Assembly (NCBI GenBank): GCA_947601495.1
Contig: CANQGE010000008.1
Location: forward strand, 1 to 62,762
DNA from: an uncultured Clostridia bacterium
GTDB taxonomy: Bacteria > Bacillota > Clostridia > TANB77 > CAG-508
DNA: 62,762 nucleotides
Reading direction: 5' to 3'
Made by a program: the position numbers and the translations under genes. Each line of letters begins with the position of its first letter. The stretch's first letter is position 1. The notes under the pieces were generated by a model. That model searched no databases. It was given only the letters and a program-made list of their open reading frames with translations, and had not been told where the DNA came from. Shown in pieces: positions 37,887 through 46,671 of this stretch.

Positions 37887-39601
37887 ATTTTTCCAATCCT
37901 TTCATAAATTTTTCTCTTTCATAATATGGTATCATTTGTAATTTTTGTGGTTTCAAAATTCTCAAACCGTCAGAAATAAAACCTAAACAGTTAAAAGTTT
38001 CTAGGCTTTGAGAAAAATAATTGCTATCATAAATATAATCATTTTGAGTGTATTTGTTATAACTTTCTGATAAATTTGAATCTCTAGACATAAGAGTGTT
38101 TGTTATTAAATTAAATTTTGTTTCTTTCGCATTTTCAGAAATTGTAGTAGAAATCTTTTCTTTATCTTCTTTTCCAATTTGCTTTTGAGCTTCTTCAATT
38201 GTAAAAATATCATCTGTTCTAAACCAGAGTTTATTTATTAAACTTTGAAGAATAACTTGAGTAGAGGCTTCATCTTTTAATGCATTTTTTATAGAAGAAT
38301 AACTTTGTGTTGCAACAATATTTATACATTTTGCTTCTCTGCAACCAGAAAAAAAGTCACTATCTGTTGTTGTAACGTATTCATGAAATTCATCGCTTAT
38401 AAAAGCACTTTTTCTTATTTTTGAATTGTTTCCAAGTCTTGCCATGACTTCTGTTTGAAAATCTAATTTTAAATAAGTTGCAATTATTTTAGAAAGATTT
38501 TTATATTCTGCAATATTCATATTTAAAACAACAATTTTTCCTTTATCTAAAACTTCTTTAAATCCATAAAAATTTATTTCTTCTTTTGCAGGGCAAAAAG
38601 TTTTTAAAACATTATAGTCAGAAATAAAAATATTAGTAATTCTACTTATTTCAGATTTTAAAATAGATAAAGTTCTAGCATCTAGTGAAAAAAATTCTTT
38701 TTCAAAAAAGTCTATACAAGATAAAAGATTGTAAACGTCTGAATCAGAAAGTTTTCCGCTTTTAAATAGTCCTTTTAATATGCAAAGTTTTTCAGAATAA
38801 TAATCAGAAAACATTACAAGTTTATGAATTTCGGAAAAAGAAACATAACCATTATTATATAATCTGCAAAACTTGATACATTCTGCTAAAATTTGTTCTA
38901 CTTTATCAAGCCAATATGATTCAGAATTATTGGGACTGAATAAAGTTAAAATTGTTTTTAATCTATTAGCAAGAACAATAGGTTTTAGATTAGGTTTATC
39001 TAATGGATTATATTTAAAATTTCCAGATAAATCTATTACTATAATGTCTTGTAATCTATTACTTTTATTTGCATATTCTAAAACTTGCTTAAAATAATTT
39101 CCTTTTACATCTAAAATAAGCATAGCTAATTTTTCATTCAAATTATCAGCTTGATAATCAATTAACTGGCCGAGTAAAAGGATACATTGCAGAAGATGTT
39201 TTTCCAGTTCCAATAGTTCCAGTTATTAAAATGTTTTGATATAAGCCTTTTTCATTTATATAAACAGGGGAGTTTTCATTTAAACCGATAAAAATAGATA
39301 GATCATTATTAGAATTTTCTATGTGAATTTTATTTTTAAATTTAAATGAAAAATTAAAATTTATAGAATTAAAAAATTTATTGAAAATAATAAAATATGA
39401 TATAAAAAAGCTTATAAAATAACCTTTTTTTAATAAAAGCCAAGTTTTTGGGTAAACTGAAACTATATCAAATGGATGAACAGCAAAAGTAAATAATAAG
39501 TGTTCTGCATTAAAAATTGGTTTGAATATTAAATAAATTAGAAACAAAGCAATAGGAAAAGAAATTATAAAAAATAATATTTTATAAAAAAACTTTTTCA
39601 A
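37876..39601 (-). pseudogene. VirD4/TraG coupling ATPase, single-base frameshift
   Basis: VirD4/TraG proteins are hexameric coupling ATPases that deliver substrates to the T4SS channel. The N-terminal frame (39601-39158) encodes two membrane segments and Walker A ITGTIGTGKTSSAMYPFTR. The C-terminal frame (to 37876) continues QLIDYQADNLNEKLAMLILD and carries Walker B SAFISDEFHEYV. A one-base excess at about 39168-39173 separates them; deleting one C or G fuses the frames into a protein of about 574 residues. The remainder is undecayed, so this may be a sequence error. The TTG start at 39601 is preceded by AAGG, close after the small membrane gene. Confidence 0.88.
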
Positions 39602-39610
39602 TAAAAAACC

Positions 39611-39757
39611 TTAAAATAATTGATTTTTCTTGATTTTTAATTTAGAGCCTTGCAAACTTTGAAGCAAAAAGATTTCTACTAAAGAATACATTGAATAAAT
39701 GATTATAAAAATATTGATACCAAAACTTATGAAAAAGAGGTTAAACAGTATTTCCAT
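39611..39757 (-). CDS. Small membrane protein, first gene of the T4SS-like minus-strand operon
   Basis: This unlisted 48-residue frame starts MEILFNLFFISFGINIFIII, continues YSMYSLVEIFLLQSLQGSKL and ends KIKKNQLF. AGAGGTGATTTAA precedes the ATG. It has one membrane segment and a basic tail. It lies directly after a good promoter and 10 bases before virD4/traG. The family is not recognised. Confidence 0.6.
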   Translation of the reverse strand: MEILFNLFFISFGINIFIIIYSMYSLVEIFLLQSLQGSKLKIKKNQLF

Positions 39758-39786
39758 TTAAATCACCTCTTTCTAAAATTTGCAAT

Positions 39787-39815
39787 ATAATACAACATTT
39801 TTTTAAGTTTGTCTA
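39787..39815 (-). promoter_or_regulatory. Promoter of the T4SS-like minus-strand operon
   Basis: Minus-strand TAGACA (39815-39810) and TATTAT (39792-39787) are 17 bp apart, 30 bases upstream of the small membrane gene. Confidence 0.6.
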
Positions 39816-39900
39816 TACTTTTTAAAAAAAATGTGTTAAAATATTTATCACCACAATAAAAATTTAAAAAAAGATAATACTAATTAGGGAGGAAAATAAA

Positions 39901-40083
39901 ATGATAGATAAAAATACAAAAATAGGTGAATTATTAGAAATAGCACCAGAAAAAGCAGATATATTATTAGATGCTGGAATGCACTGCTTAGGATGCCCTG
40001 CATCACAAGCTGAAACTTTAGAAGAAGCTTGCTCAGTTCATGGAATAGATGTAGAAGAACTTGTAAAAGAATTAAATAAATAA
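39901..40083 (+). CDS. DUF1858 domain redox-disulfide protein
   Basis: The 60-residue protein is a stand-alone DUF1858 domain: DKNTKIGELLEIAPEKADIL, then DAGMHCLGCPASQAETLEEA with the conserved CxxC, and a final helix. Such domains are annotated as hybrid-cluster-associated redox disulfide proteins. Function is not established. The ATG follows GGGAGGAAAATAAA; a terminator follows, so it is monocistronic. Confidence 0.88.
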   Translation: MIDKNTKIGELLEIAPEKADILLDAGMHCLGCPASQAETLEEACSVHGIDVEELVKELNK

Positions 40084-40114
40084 ATTCTTTAAAATTTAAT
40101 ATGTAAAAATAAGG

Positions 40115-40180
40115 CTCAAAGCATTTGGCACTAAACTTTAATAAAATAAAGCTAGTGCGTTAATTGTTTTGAGTTTTTTA
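40115..40180 (+). terminator. Branched terminator after DUF1858 gene
   Basis: An outer CTCAAA/TTTGAG stem (40115-40120, 40168-40173) encloses an inner hairpin CACTA..CTTTA/TAAAG.TAGTG and is followed by TTTTTTA. The composite shape is longer than a standard intrinsic terminator. Confidence 0.6.
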
Positions 40181-40220
40181 TATAAAAATAATGATTTTAA
40201 AAATAAATTAATGTATAATA

Positions 40221-40249
40221 TTGACAGTTGTTTTAAAAAATAATATAAT
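40221..40249 (+). promoter_or_regulatory. Promoter of pcrA
   Basis: A consensus TTGACA (40221-40226) and TATAAT (40244-40249) are separated by 17 bp. Confidence 0.85.
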
Positions 40250-40283
40250 ACAAACACAAGTTTGGTAAAAATAGGAGAAATGA

Positions 40284-42587
40284 ATGAATATATTAGAAGG
40301 CTTAAATGATAAACAATATGAAGCAGTTATAAATACAGAAGGGCCATGCTTAGTTATTGCTGGTGCTGGAAGTGGTAAAACTAAAGTATTAACACATAAA
40401 ATTGCTTATTTAATTGGAGAAAAAAATGTAAAACCATGGGATATTTTAGCAATAACATTTACGAATAAAGCAGCAAATGAAATGAAAACTAGAGTTGAAA
40501 ACTTAGTGGGTGATGTTGCAAAAGACATGTGGATTGGAACATTTCACGCAATTTGTGTTCGAATTTTAAGAAAACAAATTGATAGAATAGGTTTTAATTC
40601 ATCTTTTATAATATTTGATACAACAGATCAAAAAACATTAATAAAACAAATAATTAAATCACAAAATTTAGATGATAAACTTTATTCAGATAAATCTATT
40701 CAATATGAAATTAGTAATGCTAAAAACGATATGTTAGAGCCAGATAAATATAGAGCAAAAGTTAAAGGCGATTTTAGAAGAGAAAAAATTGCAGATATAT
40801 ATGAAATCTATCAAAGAAAATTAAAAGAAAATAATGCAATAGATTTTGATGATATAATTAATTTTACTATTAAAATTTTAATGGATAATCCAGACTTATT
40901 AGAATATTATTCTGGAAAATTTAAATATGTTTTAGTAGATGAATATCAAGATACAAATAAAGCACAATTCACATTAATTTCTTTAATAGCTTCTAAATAT
41001 GGAAATATTACTGTTGTTGGAGATAATGACCAAGGAATTTATAGCTTTAGAGGAGCAGACATAACAAACATTTTAAACTTTGAAAAAGATTTTCCAGGAA
41101 CTAAAATAATAAAACTAGAACAAAATTATAGATGTACTCAAAACATTTTAAACATTGCAAATGAAGTAATAAAAAATAATGAAACAAAATATGAAAAAAA
41201 ATTATGGACAGATAACGACTTAGGAAATAAACCTAAAATCTTTAGGGGAGACAATGAATATGATGAGGCAAACTATATTGTACAGCAAATTAATTCATTA
41301 AAAAGAGAAGAATATTATAAATATTCAGATTTTGCTGTTCTTTATAGAATGAACTCTCAATCTCGTAGCATAGAAGATATTTTAAGAAGAGAAGACATAC
41401 CATATAAAATTGTTGGTGGACTAAAATTCTATGAAAGAAAAGAAATTAAAGACATCATAGCTTATTTAAGATTAATTCAAAACACATCAGATAACTTAAG
41501 CTTAACAAGAATCATAAACGAACCTAAAAGAGGTGTTGGAAAAACTAGCTTAGATAATATTGAAGAACTTTCTGCAACTAATGGTATATCTATGTACGAA
41601 ATAATTAAAAAAGCAGATGAATTTGGACTAAATAGAATTTTTGCAAACACTAGAGAATTTATAAATGTAATAGAAGAATTAAGAGAAAGAAAAGATTCTA
41701 TTAAAATATCAGAATTAATAAAAGAAACTTTAAATAAAACAGGATATACAAAGGCTTTAGAACTTGAAAACACTGTTGAAGCAGAAACAAGAATGCAAAA
41801 CTTAGATGAGTTTTTAACAGTAGCAATAGAATTTGAAGAAGAATCTGCAGATAGTTCACTTAGTGAATTCTTAGAAGGAATTACTTTAAGCTCAGATTTA
41901 GATGGTATGGAAGATTCAGAAAATTCAGTTACTCTTATGACTCTTCATAGTGCAAAAGGACTAGAATTTCCAGTTGTATTTTTAGTGGGAATGGAAGAGG
42001 GAATTTTCCCTGGATATAAATCAATAGGTGAGCAAAAAGAACTTGAGGAAGAAAGAAGACTTTGCTATGTTGGAATTACTAGAGCAAAAGAAAACTTATT
42101 TTTAACTTGTAGTAGACAAAGAACAATATTTGGTTCAACAAGTTGTAATCCAGTTTCAAGATTTGTAAAAGAAATTCCTGCAAATATGCTAGAAGGCTAT
42201 GAAGACATAGAGGATAAAAGTCAAAACAGTTATGATACAAATTTTGAATGGAGCTATGGAGAAAGAAGAAGACCTTCTTATTCCGATTATTCAAATAGCT
42301 CAGTTTCTACATATAAAGATACTGTAGCAGCATCTTCAGCAGGAACAAAAACAACATATCAATTTAGAAGTGCAGAAAGTTTTTTAAATAGTTTAAATAA
42401 AAACAAATCAGAAGATATAGACTTAACAGCATATAAAGCAGGAGTTAGAGTATCACATAAAAAGTTTGGAGAAGGAATTATAAATTCTGTAGAAAAAGAA
42501 GGAGAAGATTTAAAAGTAGATATAAATTTCGATAAAGTTGGACATAAAAGATTAATGGCAAAATTTGCGGGATTGCAAATATTATAG
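40284..42587 (+). CDS. pcrA: ATP-dependent DNA helicase PcrA (UvrD/Rep family)
   Basis: PcrA is the SF1A 3'-5' helicase for repair, rolling-circle replication and removal of RecA. The 767 residues show motif I AGAGSGKTKVLTHKIAYL (about 27-44), Ia ITFTNKAANEMK, II YVLVDEYQDTN, III VVGDNDQGIYSFRGAD, IV, V VTLMTLHSAKGLEFPVVFLV and VI RRLCYVGITRAKENL. A flexible tail leads to the C-terminal PcrA Tudor-like domain (GVRVSHKKFGEGIINSVE). It is complete. Confidence 0.96.
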   Translation: MNILEGLNDKQYEAVINTEGPCLVIAGAGSGKTKVLTHKIAYLIGEKNVKPWDILAITFTNKAANEMKTRVENLVGDVAKDMWIGTFHAICVRILRKQIDRIGFNSSFIIFDTTDQKTLIKQIIKSQNLDDKLYSDKSIQYEISNAKNDMLEPDKYRAKVKGDFRREKIADIYEIYQRKLKENNAIDFDDIINFTIKILMDNPDLLEYYSGKFKYVLVDEYQDTNKAQFTLISLIASKYGNITVVGDNDQGIYSFRGADITNILNFEKDFPGTKIIKLEQNYRCTQNILNIANEVIKNNETKYEKKLWTDNDLGNKPKIFRGDNEYDEANYIVQQINSLKREEYYKYSDFAVLYRMNSQSRSIEDILRREDIPYKIVGGLKFYERKEIKDIIAYLRLIQNTSDNLSLTRIINEPKRGVGKTSLDNIEELSATNGISMYEIIKKADEFGLNRIFANTREFINVIEELRERKDSIKISELIKETLNKTGYTKALELENTVEAETRMQNLDEFLTVAIEFEEESADSSLSEFLEGITLSSDLDGMEDSENSVTLMTLHSAKGLEFPVVFLVGMEEGIFPGYKSIGEQKELEEERRLCYVGITRAKENLFLTCSRQRTIFGSTSCNPVSRFVKEIPANMLEGYEDIEDKSQNSYDTNFEWSYGERRRPSYSDYSNSSVSTYKDTVAASSAGTKTTYQFRSAESFLNSLNKNKSEDIDLTAYKAGVRVSHKKFGEGIINSVEKEGEDLKVDINFDKVGHKRLMAKFAGLQIL

Positions 42588-42626
42588 TATAATATGTATA
42601 TTATATTTTAAGAAAGAATAAACATT

Positions 42627-44357
42627 ATGGAGTATAGGGAAATTATAACTTCATATAAAGAAAATAGTTTAGACACTTCTAAATTTAAAGAAAAATTAGA
42701 AATGGCTAAGCCTTTAAAAGGACGCTCAAAAGATAGAACACCAGAAATAATTGGTGAAAGACAATTCTTCAGTTTTGATATGTATAACATGGTAGCAATG
42801 CCAGAAACTGCAAATAAATTTAAATCTTTTGAATCAGATTGTAATTATCAATTAAATTATTATTATTCTATTTTATTAAAATCAATACAATCTACAAAAT
42901 CTTGGAAATATATGGGAATTAATCCAGAAATTCCAAACGAAGAATATTTTAAAAAATTAACAATAAATCAAAAGTTTGAAGTAATATTAAATTTAAATAG
43001 AAAATATTCCGAATACTTAGAATTTCAAAAAGTTGCAGATATAAGAGATAGCTTAGGAGAAGAAAATTTAAGTGAGGAAACCATAAAAAAAGTTCAATTC
43101 TTCAAATTAATGTATGATGGAATTGAAAGTGATGTAGCAAAAGATGAATTATATGCTTTAAAAAGGTATCCAAAAATTATTTCTGCGTTATTAGAATATA
43201 AAATTTCTAGAAAAAAGAAAAATATTAATTTAGAAGACTTTATTAAAACTAAAAACAAAGGAATAATAAGGGAATTTGAAGAAGTTAGAAGATATTTTGA
43301 AATAGATGAATTAAAAGATATTTCTGAATGTTTAGAATTAATTCAAGAAACTTTAGAAATGAACTTAAAAGACATTATGGAACTACTTTCAGAAATTGCA
43401 GATGGAGAACTTGAAAGCTCATATTTAACTAGTGAATATACAGATTTAAAAAAATTACAAGAAAAATATGAACGAATGGTAAATTTAAAAAAGCAAGCAG
43501 ACGAATTAGAAGGTAAAAAAGCAGAAAATAGTGAGAAGCAAAATGGTGAGCAACCAAATAGTGCAAAAGGCACGCTAGCTGAAGGAGCAAAAAAGCAAGA
43601 GAAAATAAATGTTATGGATAGTGATGCTACTGGAGAATTAGATGAAAAAATTACTCAAATAAACAATACTCCGTCAGTAAAAGAAAAAATTATACCAATA
43701 ATCTTTTCTTGGTTTGAAAGAGATGAAATTTCTAAAAGCAAAAATATTAAATTAATTTCTAGTTTTTTAGATAGAATAAAAGAATTAGAAGAACAGAGTA
43801 ACACTAGGGCAAGTATGTATTTAGTAACAAATGCAAACAAAGAAGTTACTTTAAGCAGATTTAACGAATTAAAAAAACTAGCAGAGGAAAAAGGACTTCC
43901 AAGAATAATGGAAGGGGCTTTTGGTGGATATAGTTCATTTAGAATAGATGAGTCAGGCCAAATAATAGATTTATCTACTATGTCAGATGAGAACAAAGAA
44001 AAAATAAAAATGGTTTTAAGAAAAGAGGGAATGACTTCTGACACAATAGATACAGATTACTTAAGATATAAATTTTCAGATAAAAAAGATAAACATATTA
44101 CTAAAGAATATTTAAATTACTTAAGTAATTGCTTAAAGAAAAGTAAATTAATGAATGGACAACCTGTTGAATTTATTTCTTTTTTTGAAGGAAACACTTC
44201 TGGAATAGATGTTGTTTTATCTTCACAATTAGAAGGATTATATAAACTACCAAACTACTATAAAGCAAAATATCATATAGATCCTAACAATATTTTGAAA
44301 GTACAAGTAAACCAGATAGAAGAGTATTTAAGAAATGGACAAAGTGAAGAAAGATAA
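42627..44357 (+). CDS. Large hypothetical protein downstream of pcrA
   Basis: I do not recognise this 576-residue cytosolic protein. It has a mostly helical N-terminal half, a low-complexity Gln/Lys/Glu linker around 292-330, and a C-terminal half with mixed elements (for example KLISSFLDRIKELEEQSNTR and a Gly-rich GAFGGYSSFRID). No membrane segment, P-loop or metal motif is visible. The ribosome site is weak (AAGAAAG). It lies 39 bp after pcrA with a possible promoter in the gap, and has its own terminator. Confidence 0.65.
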   Translation: MEYREIITSYKENSLDTSKFKEKLEMAKPLKGRSKDRTPEIIGERQFFSFDMYNMVAMPETANKFKSFESDCNYQLNYYYSILLKSIQSTKSWKYMGINPEIPNEEYFKKLTINQKFEVILNLNRKYSEYLEFQKVADIRDSLGEENLSEETIKKVQFFKLMYDGIESDVAKDELYALKRYPKIISALLEYKISRKKKNINLEDFIKTKNKGIIREFEEVRRYFEIDELKDISECLELIQETLEMNLKDIMELLSEIADGELESSYLTSEYTDLKKLQEKYERMVNLKKQADELEGKKAENSEKQNGEQPNSAKGTLAEGAKKQEKINVMDSDATGELDEKITQINNTPSVKEKIIPIIFSWFERDEISKSKNIKLISSFLDRIKELEEQSNTRASMYLVTNANKEVTLSRFNELKKLAEEKGLPRIMEGAFGGYSSFRIDESGQIIDLSTMSDENKEKIKMVLRKEGMTSDTIDTDYLRYKFSDKKDKHITKEYLNYLSNCLKKSKLMNGQPVEFISFFEGNTSGIDVVLSSQLEGLYKLPNYYKAKYHIDPNNILKVQVNQIEEYLRNGQSEER

Positions 44358-44371
44358 ATAAAAAACAAAAC

Positions 44372-44402
44372 GAGATTTGAAAAAATTCAAATCTCATTTT
44401 TT
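44372..44402. terminator. Terminator between convergent genes
   Basis: The stem GAGATTTGAA/TTCAAATCTC with a 4-nt loop is followed by ATTTTTTT on the plus strand; AAAACG on the other side gives a weaker minus-strand T run. Confidence 0.8.
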
Positions 44403-44415
44403 TAATCATTTTTAA

Positions 44416-44811
44416 TTATTTATTTGTTTTATTTAAATTTACAGGCTTAGGTATTATAAAATTTAAATTAGGTTCATTTATTACAGCCGTACTATCACTT
44501 TTACCAATAATCTGAGCTTCTAAAGAATTTATAGGACTCTTGGTAAACGGATTAATAAAAAAGTTTCTTATTGAATCTAAAGTATTAAATAGAGAAGTTC
44601 TCAAATTTCCCATATTCCACATATATGAAATGCTTTTATAAGTTTTTTGAGGTTTTAAATCAGCAGAAGGAAGAAATTTTTGAGCTTTACCATTTTTTAT
44701 TTTATATATAATACTAGCCCAGAAACTTAATTTTTTTACTACTTCATAGTCTTTTAAAACTGCTTCATCGTGAATGTTATTATTTTGATTTTCTAAATTA
44801 ATATCACTCAT
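44416..44811 (-). CDS. Hypothetical protein
   Basis: About 131 residues, unrecognised. It is polar and Asn-rich at the N-terminus (SDINLENQNNNIHDE), with one moderately hydrophobic stretch (LSFWASIIYKI) and no signal peptide. The ATG at 44811 is preferred because GGAG lies eight bases before it; a GTG and ATG three and two codons upstream are possible. It is transcribed divergently from the ABC-F gene. Confidence 0.55.
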   Translation of the reverse strand: MSDINLENQNNNIHDEAVLKDYEVVKKLSFWASIIYKIKNGKAQKFLPSADLKPQKTYKSISYMWNMGNLRTSLFNTLDSIRNFFINPFTKSPINSLEAQIIGKSDSTAVINEPNLNFIIPKPVNLNKTNK

Positions 44812-44954
44812 AACCATCACTCCACTATTAAATTTAACTTTATTTTATAATAAATAGAAAAAAAAACAATAAATTTAAACAAAACTTAATCAAAATGTTA
44901 TATTGTGTAGAAAAATGTTGAAAATAAATTTAAGATAAAATTAATATAAAAAAT

Positions 44955-44983
44955 TTGAAATATCAAATAAAATACTGTATAAT
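44955..44983 (+). promoter_or_regulatory. Promoter of the ABC-F gene
   Basis: TTGAAA (44955-44960) and TATAAT (44978-44983) are separated by 17 bp; the start codon lies 32 bases downstream. Confidence 0.7.
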
Positions 44984-45015
44984 GATATGGTTAAAAAAGT
45001 TAGGAGGTTAAACAA

Positions 45016-46605
45016 ATGCTTTTATCAAGTGGTGTAACTCTAAGATTTGGAAAAAGAGTACTTTTTGAAGATGTTACAATTAAATTTACAAAAGGAAATT
45101 GTTATGGATTAATTGGTGCAAATGGTGCTGGGAAATCTACTTTTTTAAAAATTCTATCAGGCGAAATTGAACCTAATAAAGGTGAAGTTATATTAGATAA
45201 AGGTGAAAGATTATCTGTATTAAAACAAGACCACTATGCTTTTGAAGGATATACTGTTATAGATACTGTAATGATGGGAAATAGTGAGCTTTATAGAATT
45301 ATGAAAGAAAAAGATAGTATTTATAGCAAACCAGATTTTTCAGAAGAAGATGGAATGAAGGCCGCAAAATTAGAAGAAAGATTTGCGGAATTAGATGGTT
45401 GGAATGCAGAATCAGATGCTGCTAAAATGCTTAATGATTTAGGAATAGATAGTGATTTACACTATAAATATATGAGTGAAATAGAAGCAAAAGATAAAGT
45501 TAAAGTACTTCTAGCACAAGCATTATTTGGAAATCCAGATGTCCTTCTATTAGACGAGCCTACAAACGATTTAGATATAAAAACAATAAACTGGTTACAA
45601 GACTTTTTAATAGATTTTGAAAATACAGTAATTGTTGTATCACATGATAGATATTTTTTAAATAAAGTTTGCACACACATTGCAGATGTTGATTTTGGAA
45701 AAATCAAAGTATATCCAGGAAATTACGATTTCTGGTATGAATCTAGCCAGCTTGCTTTAAAACAGATGAGAGAAGCAAATAAGAAAAAAGAAGAAAGAAT
45801 AAAAGAATTGCAAGAATTTATTGCTAGATTTAGTGCAAATGCTTCAAAATCAAAACAAGCAACTTCTAGAAAAAAATCTTTAGAGAAAATAGAATTAGAA
45901 GAAATAAAACCTTCAAACAGAAAATATCCATATATTGATTTTAAATGTGATAGAGAGCAAGGAAAAGAAATACTAGAAGTAAAAAATATTTCTAAAACTA
46001 TAAATGGAGAAAAAATATTAGATAACATTAGCTTTACAGTAAAAAGAGAAGATAAAATAGCTCTTCTTTCAGATAATGAAATTGCAAAAACAGTGTTGTT
46101 TCAAATTATAGCAGGAGAAATAGAGCCAGATGAGGGTGAACTTGTTTGGGGAACAACTATTACTAAAGATTATTTCCCAAAAGATAATAATTATTTATTT
46201 AATTGCGATTTAAACTTAACAGACTGGCTTCGTCAATACTCTAAAGATCCAGATGAAACTTATGTAAGAAGCTTTTTGGGAAGAATGCTTTTCTCTGGAG
46301 AAGAGGCTCTTAAAAAAGTAAATGTCCTTTCAGGAGGAGAAAAAGTAAGATGTGTACTTTCAAAATTAATGCTTTCAGGTGCAAATTTCTTAATTTTTGA
46401 TGAACCAACAAACCATTTAGATATGGAATCTATTACAGCATTAAATGATGGTATGCAAAAATATAAAGGAATTATGATGTTTACATCACATGACCATCAA
46501 TTAACACAAACAGTTGCAAATAAAATTATAGATATTACAGGAAATAAAGTTGTTGTTAGAGAATGTACTTATGATGAATATTTAGAAGAACAAGGTAATG
46601 CTTAA
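45016..46605 (+). CDS. ABC-F family ATPase, YbiT type
   Basis: ABC-F proteins are soluble twin-ABC ATPases that act on the ribosome. The 529 residues have first Walker A LIGANGAGKSTFLKIL, degenerate signature MSEIEAKDKVKVLLAQALF, Walker B DVLLLDEPTNDLD, a basic linker (KQATSRKKSLEKIELEEIKP), and a second ABC domain. In the second domain the P-loop is degenerate (LLSDNEIAKTVLFQII) but LSGGEK and LIFDEPTNHLD are intact. The MSE-type signature and NEIA form are shared with YbiT/YkpA-like proteins by memory. No resistance role can be inferred. Confidence 0.88.
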   Translation: MLLSSGVTLRFGKRVLFEDVTIKFTKGNCYGLIGANGAGKSTFLKILSGEIEPNKGEVILDKGERLSVLKQDHYAFEGYTVIDTVMMGNSELYRIMKEKDSIYSKPDFSEEDGMKAAKLEERFAELDGWNAESDAAKMLNDLGIDSDLHYKYMSEIEAKDKVKVLLAQALFGNPDVLLLDEPTNDLDIKTINWLQDFLIDFENTVIVVSHDRYFLNKVCTHIADVDFGKIKVYPGNYDFWYESSQLALKQMREANKKKEERIKELQEFIARFSANASKSKQATSRKKSLEKIELEEIKPSNRKYPYIDFKCDREQGKEILEVKNISKTINGEKILDNISFTVKREDKIALLSDNEIAKTVLFQIIAGEIEPDEGELVWGTTITKDYFPKDNNYLFNCDLNLTDWLRQYSKDPDETYVRSFLGRMLFSGEEALKKVNVLSGGEKVRCVLSKLMLSGANFLIFDEPTNHLDMESITALNDGMQKYKGIMMFTSHDHQLTQTVANKIIDITGNKVVVRECTYDEYLEEQGNA

Positions 46606-46611
46606 AAAAGA

Positions 46612-46647
46612 AAGTTCTATTATATCATTATAATAGAACTTGTTTTA
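46612..46647 (+). terminator. Terminator after ABC-F gene
   Basis: The perfect 13-bp stem AAGTTCTATTATA/TATAATAGAACTT with a 4-nt loop is followed by GTTTTAT. Confidence 0.75.
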
Positions 46648-46671
46648 TATAATAAAAAGTGAGGTAAGAAA

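Noticed and set aside
19184-39815. The T4SS-like genes as an integrative conjugative element
   Set aside because: No relaxase, integrase, direct-repeat ends or tRNA attachment site is visible, and housekeeping replication genes lie between the two halves.
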